Source: Cryptobacterium sp. CAG:338
GTDB lineage: Bacteria; Actinomycetota; Coriobacteriia; Coriobacteriales; Eggerthellaceae
Length of the DNA stretch: 17,292 bases
NCBI GenBank assembly: GCA_000435475.1
Contig: FR896048.1
Coordinates: 24,315-41,606, forward strand
Direction of reading: 5' to 3'
Of this stretch, positions 7,796 to 14,078 are shown piece by piece; the first letter of the stretch is position 1; each line of letters begins with the position of its first letter. A program made the position numbers and the translations under genes. A model generated the notes under the pieces. It was given only the letters and a program-made list of their open reading frames with translations, made no database searches and was not told the origin of the DNA.

Positions 7796-9026
7796 TCGAT
7801 TCCTCTTTGAATACTTTTATTACACGAAGAACATCTTGGACAGTTGCGGCTAAATTTTCTGCACTTTTGTTTTTGGAAATAGAAAAGTCTTCTGGTAAGC
7901 GATTGATGGAAAAGATGGCGGTGACTCCCATATCGTAGGTGGCTTTCATGTCGCCATCAACTCCACCAACAAGTGCGATAACAGGCACGCCTTCTTTTTG
8001 CGAGCGCTTAGCAACCCCAATGACTACTTTGCCTCGAAGCGATTGCGCATCTAGTCTTCCTTCTCCGGTAAATACTAGATCAGCGTCCTTAATAGTGTCT
8101 GAAAAATACACCGTATCAAGTACGGTTTCAATTCCCATTTGAAGGTGCGCACCAAAGAAAGCAATCATTCCTGCTCCCATAGCACCTGCTGCTCCAGCAC
8201 CAGGAACAGCGGCAACATTGAGTCCTAAATCACGTTCTATTATTTTGGAAAGATGGATGAGTCCTTCGTCGAGAAACTTAACTTCATCTGGGCTTGCGCC
8301 TTTTTGGGGTCCGAATACGAAAGCTGCTCCTTCGGGTCCGTACATGGGGTTTTCGATGTCGCACATAGCGATGATTTCAGTATTTTTGATCATGGGATTG
8401 AGTTCGGAAATATCAATACGCTTGATCTGTTTGAGCGTTCCTCCCGTTGGAACAAAGCATTTTTCTGTCTTGTCGTAGAATTTCACACCGCAGGCAGCCG
8501 CAGCTCCGCAGCCTCCATCGGTGGTGCAGCTACCGCCTAAACCCACGATTATTTTCTGAGCGTTCTGTTTTGTGGCTGCAAGGATTAATTCGCCAACACC
8601 ATAGGTGGTGGTTCCTAGAGGATCTTTGTTATTTTCAACAAGAGGCAATCCAGCGCATGATGCCATTTCTATAACAGCGGTTAAATTCTCAATCGTGTTG
8701 AACTTAGTCGTGTTGAATTTATCCGCAACGGGTTGGGTATTATTGGGTTTGTTCCCGTATGAATCATTGTTGTTGCGGTTCGCTATCATTCCGAAATATG
8801 ATTTCATCTTTTCGAAGTGAGGACCATTTACGGTTGCGGTAATTTTCTGTCCGCCTAATGCAGAAAGAAAACAGTCAACGCTCCCTTCACCGCCATCTGC
8901 AACAGGTATTGAAATAACCTTGCAGCTGGGAAATTGTTTTGTGATTTCAGCTGATATGATTTCGCAAATCTGCGTTGAAGAGAGGGTTCCTTTAAATGAA
9001 TCAGGTATGAGGATTACTTTGTTCAT
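7782..9026 (-). CDS. Glycerate kinase (GlxK/GarK family)
   Basis: A 414-residue cytoplasmic enzyme that phosphorylates D-glycerate with ATP, family type 2-phosphoglycerate forming, feeding glycerate into lower glycolysis. Family marks in order: I-P-D-S-F-K-G-T (residues 7-14), V-A-D-G-G-E-G (42-48), V-I-E-M-A-S-C-A-G-L (118-127), a G-L-G-G-S-x-T-x-D-G-G motif, P-G-A-G-A-A-G-A-M-G-A-G and F-T-G-E-G-R-L-D. Start at 9026 is preferred (AAAGGG eight bases upstream) over an ATG 24 bases earlier with no such site. Residues about 82-114 are an Asn-rich insert replacing what is normally a short loop; the enzyme is otherwise complete, though longer than the usual roughly 380 residues. First gene of a two-gene operon with the acetyltransferase. 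Confidence 0.94.
   Translation of the reverse strand: MNKVILIPDSFKGTLSSTQICEIISAEITKQFPSCKVISIPVADGGEGSVDCFLSALGGQKITATVNGPHFEKMKSYFGMIANRNNNDSYGNKPNNTQPVADKFNTTKFNTIENLTAVIEMASCAGLPLVENNKDPLGTTTYGVGELILAATKQNAQKIIVGLGGSCTTDGGCGAAAACGVKFYDKTEKCFVPTGGTLKQIKRIDISELNPMIKNTEIIAMCDIENPMYGPEGAAFVFGPQKGASPDEVKFLDEGLIHLSKIIERDLGLNVAAVPGAGAAGAMGAGMIAFFGAHLQMGIETVLDTVYFSDTIKDADLVFTGEGRLDAQSLRGKVVIGVAKRSQKEGVPVIALVGGVDGDMKATYDMGVTAIFSINRLPEDFSISKNKSAENLAATVQDVLRVIKVFKEESNEKF
8685..8783 (-). other. Asn-rich insert in glycerate kinase, with a 15-base imperfect tandem repeat
   Basis: Encodes about 33 residues dominated by Asn, Thr, Asp and Lys. Within it 8693-8707 and 8708-8722 are tandem copies of TCGTGTTGAA(C/T)TTA(G/T), identical at 13 of 15 bases, encoding F-N-T-T-K / F-N-T-I-E. 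Tandem duplication by slippage is a likely origin for at least part of the insert. Confidence 0.6.
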
Positions 9027-9146
9027 GAATGGCACCCTTTCGACCTTCATCTAGCAGTTAATTTTCTTGATTGGTCTACGTATCCTACGGTTAATGATAA
9101 CCTGTGCTGGGTTGTGCTAATCGTTTGTTTGGTTGTTGCTGGTGGT

Positions 9147-9174
9147 TTATGTATTGTTGATTATGTATTGTTGA
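9147..9174 (+). repeat. Perfect 14-base tandem duplication
   Basis: TTATGTATTGTTGA occurs twice in a row with no mismatch, in the 5' region between the divergent glycerate kinase and alpha/beta hydrolase genes, 45 bases before the hydrolase start chosen here. As 14 is not a multiple of three, a copy-number change would shift the longer reading frame that begins at the GTG at 9114. This favours the later start, or else a length-variable leader. Confidence 0.7.
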
Positions 9175-9218
9175 GACAAAAAAGCGCACCAAGCAATAGT
9201 TTTAGGATTTGTTATCTA

Positions 9219-9965
9219 ATGAAAGAAGACTCAAAAAAGAAAAAGTGGCTTAAACGTTTAGTGATCGCGCTTATTGTGATAATGCTTTTTGGTGCCGGAG
9301 GCTTTTATGCTTATGTTTCCGACTATTACCATGCAGGAGATACTGCACTCAGGCTTACTCAGGAAATGAAAACGGCAGGTGTTTTAGAAGAGACCGACCA
9401 GGCTATTAAGATAGGGGAACCGCAAACGAAGACGGGGATTGTGATTTATCCCGGTGCAAAAGTAGATCCTTATGCGTATGTTCCGCTTGCTAACGAATTA
9501 TCAAATAGTGGCTATTATTGCGTTATTGCGAAAATGCCATTCAACTTAGCATTCTTTGGCATAGATGCAGCAGATTCGCTGATGGATAGTGCTCCTGAAA
9601 TAAAAGAGTGGTGTATTGCGGGTCATTCTCTTGGTGGAGCAATGGCGGCTCAATTTGCTTCGGCGCATAGCGATGAACTTTCAGGGGTATTTTTGCTTGC
9701 AGCTTATGCGGCAGTGGATTTATCGACCACAAATCTTGAAGTTGAACTCATCTATGGCAGTAACGATGGTGTTTTAAATCGTACCGCTCTTGAAGAAAAC
9801 GCAGGTAATTTGCCGGCTGACTCGCAGACGAAAGTAATTGAAGGCGGCAATCATGCTGGCTTTGGAGATTATGGACCTCAAGACGGCGATGGAGAATGCA
9901 TGGTAGGAGCACAGCAGCAGTGGCAAGAAACTGCTCGCTTTTTAGATGAAGTTATTGCAGCCTAA
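9219..9965 (+). CDS. Membrane-anchored alpha/beta hydrolase
   Basis: A 248-residue protein. Residues 6-12 are basic (K-K-K-K-W-L-K), residues 13-33 a membrane helix, and the rest an extracytoplasmic catalytic domain. The fold marks are I-V-I-Y-P-G-A (74-80), the nucleophile elbow G135-H-S137-L-G-G, acid D183 in Y-G-S-N-D-G-V, and H212 in G-G-N-H-A-G-F-G: a complete Ser-Asp-His triad of the Abhydrolase_5 type. Probably a carboxylesterase or lipase-like enzyme acting outside the membrane; substrate unknown. Start is uncertain: ATG 9219 has only a distant AGGA, while an in-frame GTG at 9114 would add a second hydrophobic stretch encoded partly by a tandem repeat. Stands alone; no clear terminator follows. 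Confidence 0.85.
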   Translation: MKEDSKKKKWLKRLVIALIVIMLFGAGGFYAYVSDYYHAGDTALRLTQEMKTAGVLEETDQAIKIGEPQTKTGIVIYPGAKVDPYAYVPLANELSNSGYYCVIAKMPFNLAFFGIDAADSLMDSAPEIKEWCIAGHSLGGAMAAQFASAHSDELSGVFLLAAYAAVDLSTTNLEVELIYGSNDGVLNRTALEENAGNLPADSQTKVIEGGNHAGFGDYGPQDGDGECMVGAQQQWQETARFLDEVIAA

Positions 9966-10046
9966 AACAAGTTCGATTTAAAGCTTTGAGTGATAGATGT
10001 TTGGTGCGTTGGTGCTAAGAATAATCTTGATGGAAAAATGAAAAAT

Positions 10047-10175
10047 CTAGCACAAATCCTCAACTGGCAATTTGTACCAGATTTCAGCATTACGCGTACT
10101 AAGACGTGCACGATCTAGAGCGTCGTACTTAAAACGTTTCATCACGAGGCCCTCAATTGATTCCAGTGCGACCAA
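10047..10175 (-). pseudogene. Short coding-like relic, unknown family
   Basis: An open frame of 42 codons from a TTG at 10175 to a TAG at 10047, with an internal ATG at 10142 but no ribosome binding site. The peptide looks protein-like: helical, balanced in Arg/Lys and Asp/Glu, with a stretch reading L-S-T-R-N-A-E-I-W-Y-K-L-P-V-E-D-L. The local bases are more GC-rich than the flanks. An in-frame TAG stops it upstream at 10176-10178. I read it as the C-terminal remnant of a lost gene rather than a functional peptide; I cannot name the family. Confidence 0.35.
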
Positions 10176-10194
10176 CTATTTGTTTCATTTTCAT

Positions 10195-10214
10195 AAAATG
10201 GTACTAAATTAGTA
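10195..10214 (+). promoter_or_regulatory. TACTAA-A-TTAGTA palindrome and 17-base element, copy 2
   Basis: Positions 10195-10211 repeat 5581-5597 exactly. Here the sequence continues so that 10202-10214 form a perfect palindrome, TACTAA-A-TTAGTA. It sits 159 bases before the rubrerythrin start. Symmetry and re-use suggest an operator read by one regulator at two loci; the regulator is unknown. A role in oxidative-stress control of rubrerythrin is a guess. Confidence 0.5.
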
Positions 10215-10369
10215 GCATAAAATTTATGAATCTGGGCTTTTTTGTGGTTGGAATGTCGTATAGTTATCCATAGAGGTCAGAGCTAAGGCGACAGCTAAAG
10301 AAAACGTAATCAATTGGCTGTGGTCTGAAGTTGAAGCCCCTAGTTAACCCAACTTTTAAGGAGAAGACA

Positions 10370-10930
10370 ATGAAATTTGTATGCCCAGTTTGCGGTTATG
10401 TAGAAGAATTCGATGGCGACGAATTGCCAGCAGATTTCAAGTGCCCACAGTGTGGAGTTTCTGGCGATCGTTTTATTAAGCAGTCTGATACTGAGATGAC
10501 TTGGGCTGCAGAGCATGTTGTAGGTGTTGGTAAACTTCCTGAGGTTTCCGAAGACATCGTTAACGATTTGCGCGCAAACTTTGAAGGTGAGTGCTCCGAG
10601 GTTGGAATGTATTTAGCAATGGCACGTGTTGCTCATCGCGAAGGCTATCCTGAGATTGGCCTTTACTGGGAAAAGGCTGCTTATGAAGAGGCAGAGCATG
10701 CTGCTAAGTTTGCTGAGCTTCTCGGTGAAGTAGTAACTGATTCTACAAAGAAGAATCTTGAAATGCGCGTTGAAGCTGAAAACGGCGCAACTGCTGGCAA
10801 GACCGATCTTGCTAAGCGTGCTAAGGCTGCTGGTCTTGATGCAATTCATGACACGGTTCATGAGATGGCTCGCGACGAAGCTCGCCATGGCAAGGCTTTT
10901 GCTGGTTTGCTGAAGCGCTACTTTGGCTAA
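10370..10930 (+). CDS. Reverse rubrerythrin (N-terminal rubredoxin-like domain)
   Basis: A 186-residue non-haem iron protein that in this family reduces hydrogen peroxide (and sometimes oxygen), protecting anaerobes. The rubredoxin-like FeS4 domain comes first, with C5-x2-C8 and C25-x2-C28; a ferritin-like four-helix domain follows. Likely di-iron ligands are E74, E107 with H110 (E-E-A-E-H), E137, and E170 with H173 (D-E-A-R-H). Classical rubrerythrin has the reverse order, so this is the 'reverse' type known from Clostridium. AAGGAG lies seven bases before ATG 10370, which decides the start over an upstream TTG. Codon use looks more biased than in neighbouring genes (GCT, AAG, GAA frequent), suggesting high expression. 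Monocistronic, closed by the terminator at 10973-11002. Confidence 0.95.
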   Translation: MKFVCPVCGYVEEFDGDELPADFKCPQCGVSGDRFIKQSDTEMTWAAEHVVGVGKLPEVSEDIVNDLRANFEGECSEVGMYLAMARVAHREGYPEIGLYWEKAAYEEAEHAAKFAELLGEVVTDSTKKNLEMRVEAENGATAGKTDLAKRAKAAGLDAIHDTVHEMARDEARHGKAFAGLLKRYFG

Positions 10931-10972
10931 ATTCAGGTAGGCGTGAGGCCTGCTTCATAGCTAGCTGAATGA

Positions 10973-11002
10973 CAAGCACGCTTTCGAGCGTGCTTGTTTT
11001 TT
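10973..11002 (+). terminator. Rho-independent terminator of rubrerythrin
   Basis: A perfect ten-base stem CAAGCACGCT / AGCGTGCTTG with the very stable TTCG tetraloop, followed at once by six T residues, 42 bases after the stop codon. Confidence 0.95.
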
Positions 11003-11063
11003 CTGCACCAAATTGCTAAAAAATAAAAAGTTTAGATCGCAGATTGAAGACGCAAACTTCTCA

Positions 11064-11090
11064 CTTATTTAAGAAAGCTAGTTTAATAAG
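11064..11090 (-). terminator. Weak hairpin downstream of the MocR gene
   Basis: CTTATT and AATAAG arms around a 15-base loop, just after the stop codon on the minus strand. No T-run follows closely. A T-rich stretch (TTTTTATTTTTT on the minus strand) lies about 40 bases further on. Termination here is uncertain. Confidence 0.25.
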
Positions 11091-11095
11091 GGGTT

Positions 11096-12512
11096 TTACG
11101 AACGGAATAGATAGGTAAATGCTTCAACTGTTTGTTCGATTGTTTCTGGAAGAAGATTTGCATAATTGATAACGATAATATTTTGAGCAATAGAATGTTC
11201 TTCGAAACAATAATCAGAAAGTAGCGCCAGTTTGATTCCTAGACTATGAGCTTTTTGTTTGAGGGCATTTCCCGAGAGGGGACTGTCGACGTACATGAGG
11301 AAGTGTGTCCCAGCGTTGTTTTCTAGGATATGAATTTTTTCATGTAGCTCAGACGAACGAAAAGCTGCAAGAACTAATTCTCTTTGTTTGTGGTAGAAGT
11401 TACGAAGCCTGGTAAGATGCCGTTCAAAATATCCTTCTTCGATAAATTTTGCTAAAGCTCGTTGCTCGAAACCAGATACGGTACAGGAATAAAAACTCAT
11501 AGTTTCTTTATAGCGTTGCATAAGGTCTTTTGGCAAAATCATGTAGCTAATTCGAAGGCTTGGCATTAGGGTTTTTGAAAAAGAATTAAGGTAAATTACT
11601 TTTTCGTTCGTGCTGCAGGCAAATAAAGGCAAAAGATTATTGCCTTCATAGCGCAATTCGCTGTCGTAGTCATCTTCGATTATGAGGCGATCATTTTTTT
11701 TGATTAACCCACTGGAGGAGCTCTTTGCGCCGCGATAGATCCATACTGAACCCACCAGGAAAATTGTTTGCAGGAGAGACGTGGACTGCGATATGGGAGG
11801 TAGAAGGTAGTTGGTTTACTTTCAGCCCTTTACGATCTACGTTGCAGTAACTCCACTGAATTGAAAGATTATCGGCAATTTGCGCTAATTTTTTATATCC
11901 AGGGTTTTCAAAAACGAACTGGGTGTCTGAAGAAAGAAGCTGCACAATTCGGCTGTAGAGATATTCTGTTCCCGCTCCAATAATAATTTGAGAAGGCGAA
12001 ACAGCCATTCCGTGTGAGCGTTGTAGATAATGGGCAAGTGCTTGACGGAGTTCAAGCAAGCCCTTATAAGGAACAGTAGCAAACAGGTCGGGCGGGTTTT
12101 CCGAGATAACCTTTCGTAAAAGTTTAAGCCAAGTAGAAGTAGGGAAGAGCGAAGCTCCCGCGTGATTGGTTTGAAGATCAAGCGGCGGCTCGTCTTCTTC
12201 CGTATCGTCAGAATCAAACCAGTTGATTTGGCCTGAATTGGCATGAAGAGGTGTTGTTTTGGCGAGTGGTTCAACAAAGAAACCACGCCGTTGTCTTGGA
12301 GCAATATATCCTTCAAGACTAAGTTCGTGGTAGGTCTTTTCAATAGTTGCAACGCTAATATTAAGTTGCTGTGCTAAAGCGCGTTTTGAGGGTAATTGCT
12401 CACCAGTTTTTATTTTTCCCTTCAAGATATCGTTGCGAATCTGTTCGTAGAGAAATTCATATATTGGGCGATTTCCTCTTGTTTGTATGTCGTATAAATA
12501 AGCGCTGGTCAT
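11096..12512 (-). pseudogene. MocR/GabR-type regulator split by a +1 frameshift in an A8 run
   Basis: Encodes a GntR winged helix (residues about 15-82, with P-S-K-R-A-L-A-Q-Q-L-N-I-S-V-A-T-I-E-K) fused to a fold-type I aminotransferase domain, about 471 residues if read through, the normal MocR length. The first frame runs 12512-11691 and stops right after eight A residues (T8 on the plus strand, 11694-11701). The rest continues in the next frame with I-I-E-D-D-Y-D-S-E, the PLP lysine in S-F-S-K-T-L and a normal C-terminus. Removing one A restores the whole protein. All else is conserved (F-E-N-P-G-Y, the S-P-A-N-N-F-P-G-G loop), so decay is recent, phase-variable, corrected by slippage, or a sequence error. 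Divergent from the alcohol/aldehyde dehydrogenase operon, which it may control, as GabR does for gabTD. Confidence 0.88.
11694..11701 (-). repeat. A8 homopolymer at the MocR frameshift
   Basis: Eight T residues on the plus strand (A8 in the gene). Seven would keep the frame. Runs of this length are prone to replication and transcription slippage. Confidence 0.95.
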
Positions 12513-12536
12513 GGTTGGTCCGAAGGGTACAAATAA

Positions 12537-12556
12537 AGCTCAAAATGGGTTGAGCT
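12537..12556. promoter_or_regulatory. Dyad AGCTCAA-N6-TTGAGCT upstream of the MocR gene
   Basis: Seven-base perfect arms, 25 bases upstream of the MocR start codon, overlapping its expected leader or promoter. A candidate operator for autoregulation or for another factor. Confidence 0.4.
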
Positions 12557-12586
12557 AACTAGTTCATAAGACAGCAAATATGATGG

Positions 12587-12649
12587 CATGTAATGGTCCT
12601 TGTGGGTAGAGCTTCAGCGCAAGTGGAGACCATTTGTCATGTAAGTGGT
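12587..12649 (+). promoter_or_regulatory. Direct repeats CATGTAATGGT / CATGTAAGTGGT
   Basis: Copies at 12587-12597 and 12638-12649, 51 bases apart start to start (about five helical turns), identical except for one inserted G. MocR-family regulators such as GabR and PdxR are known to bind spaced direct repeats, so these are plausible sites for the adjacent regulator. Confidence 0.4.
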
Positions 12650-12848
12650 ATTGTTTTTGCGCAAAATGAACCAGGTCAGATAGATAAATTTCTACCGTTT
12701 AGAATCTTACCTTTTCCCTTCGCCGAGCGACTTATTTCCTGTTTTAAGGCCGTGGTAATACGAACATATCTCGCATGTTGGTTGCTTGCATGATCGCAAC
12801 ACCACCTGTGAGCGTATTTGTAAAACCTTTAAACAGCAGGAGGCTAAC

Positions 12849-14015
12849 ATGGCTAGGTTTACTCTTCCACGCGACATTTATTGGGGCAAGAATGCGCTCG
12901 AAAATTTGGCAACCTTTAAGGGAAAGCGTGCCGTTTTAGTTCTTGGCGGCGGTTCAATGAAGCGCGGTGGATTTGTTGATCGAGCTGTTGAATACTTGAA
13001 GCAAGCAGGTATCGAAACAACTCTTATTGAAGGAGTCGAGCCTGATCCTTCGGTTGAAACGGTTATGCGTGGTGCTCAAACCATGCGAGAGGTTCAGCCT
13101 GATTGGATTGTAGCAATGGGCGGTGGTTCTCCTATTGATGCTGCTAAGGCAATGTGGGTTTTCTATGAGTACCCAGAGTGCACCCTCGAGCAGCTGATTA
13201 CTCCCTTCAGTTTCCCTGATTTACGCCAAAAAGCTAAGTTCTGCGCAATTTCTTCCACCTCAGGAACTGCTACGGAAGTGACAGCGTTTTCGGTTATTAC
13301 CGATTACCAAAAGGGCATTAAGTATCCTTTGGCTGATTTTAATATTACGCCTGATGTAGCTATCGTTGATCCTGACCTGCCTGCAACTATGCCTCAAAAA
13401 CTAGTTGCCTATACGGGAATGGATGCACTAACCCATGCAATCGAAGCATATACCTCAACCGCTCATTGTGATTTCACTGATCCTTTGGCAATGAAGGCAA
13501 TCGCCTTCGTGAACCAATATCTCACCAAGTCTTACGATGGGGATTTAGAGGCTCGTGAAAAGATGCACTATGGACAGTGCATGGCTGGTATGGCGTTTTC
13601 GAATGCGCTTCTTGGAATTGTGCATTCGATGGCTCATAAAACAGGTGCGGTATTTTCTACGGGACATATTGCTCATGGTCTTGCCAACGCGCTTTATCTT
13701 CCCTATGTAATCAAGTACAACTCGGCTGTTCCTGAAACAGCTATTCGTTATGGCGCTATTGCTGCATCGCTTGGTTTAGAGCCTACGGTCGAAGCATTGA
13801 TCGGTTTTGTAAAAGGACTCAATGCTTATATGGGAATTCCTAATACGCTTGCAGAATTAGGTGTTTTAGAGGACGAATTCAAAGAAAAAGTTGCAGCATT
13901 TTCAGCAAATGCAATTGAGGATGCTTGCACTCCTTCTAATCCTCGTCCAATTGATGCGGCAACTATGGAACGTCTGTTCACCTGCGTATATTACGGTACT
14001 GAGGTTGATTTCTAA
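12849..14015 (+). CDS. Iron-containing (group III) alcohol dehydrogenase
   Basis: A 388-residue cytoplasmic NAD(P)H-dependent enzyme that interconverts an alcohol and an aldehyde (butanol, ethanol, propanediol or hydroxyacid-semialdehyde type; substrate not readable). The nucleotide-binding part has G-G-G-S (33-36), G-G-G-S-P-I-D-A-A-K (91-100) and S-T-S-G-T-A-T-E-V-T (136-145). Metal ligands are D192 and H196 (D-A-L-T-H-A-I-E-A-Y), H259 (H-S-M-A-H) and H276 (A-H-G-L-A-N-A), all present. AGGAGG seven bases before ATG 12849 decides the start. First gene of an operon, 63 bases before the aldehyde dehydrogenase. Redox balancing in fermentation or detoxification of an aldehyde are the likely roles. 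Confidence 0.94.
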   Translation: MARFTLPRDIYWGKNALENLATFKGKRAVLVLGGGSMKRGGFVDRAVEYLKQAGIETTLIEGVEPDPSVETVMRGAQTMREVQPDWIVAMGGGSPIDAAKAMWVFYEYPECTLEQLITPFSFPDLRQKAKFCAISSTSGTATEVTAFSVITDYQKGIKYPLADFNITPDVAIVDPDLPATMPQKLVAYTGMDALTHAIEAYTSTAHCDFTDPLAMKAIAFVNQYLTKSYDGDLEAREKMHYGQCMAGMAFSNALLGIVHSMAHKTGAVFSTGHIAHGLANALYLPYVIKYNSAVPETAIRYGAIAASLGLEPTVEALIGFVKGLNAYMGIPNTLAELGVLEDEFKEKVAAFSANAIEDACTPSNPRPIDAATMERLFTCVYYGTEVDF

Positions 14016-14078
14016 TTTAGAAAAGCGGATCTGCTTTCAGTGCAATTTGATTGTTAAAGCGCTAGAAAGGAGTTTTCA

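Larger units (their letters stand above)
9966..10369. other. 404-base gap before rubrerythrin
   Basis: It holds a short minus-strand coding relic (10047-10175), the TACTAA palindrome (10202-10214) and the rubrerythrin leader. TATAGT at 10259-10264 is a possible -10 box with no recognisable -35. No terminator for the preceding hydrolase is evident. The leader from there to the ATG is about 100 bases and shows no riboswitch that I recognise. Confidence 0.55.
12513..12848. promoter_or_regulatory. Divergent control region, MocR / alcohol dehydrogenase
   Basis: 336 bases without a convincing gene. It contains the dyad at 12537-12556, the direct repeats at 12587-12597 and 12638-12649, and an inverted pair ATGGTC (12593-12598) / GACCAT (12628-12633) that could form a bulged hairpin. 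No strong sigma-70 promoter stands out. The alcohol dehydrogenase leader ends with AGGAGG. Confidence 0.55.

Noticed and set aside
10195..10214. Possible FapR operator, because the complement contains TTAGTACC
   Set aside because: The second half-site of the FapR palindrome is absent, the centre of symmetry differs, and neither neighbour is a fatty-acid synthesis gene.
11096..12512. Two separate genes: a GntR regulator and an aminotransferase
   Set aside because: The junction falls inside the aminotransferase fold at an A8 run, and neither half alone is a complete aminotransferase.
12593..12793. 66-codon frame in the region before the alcohol dehydrogenase
   Set aside because: No ribosome binding site and no recognisable domain, and it covers the proposed regulatory repeats.
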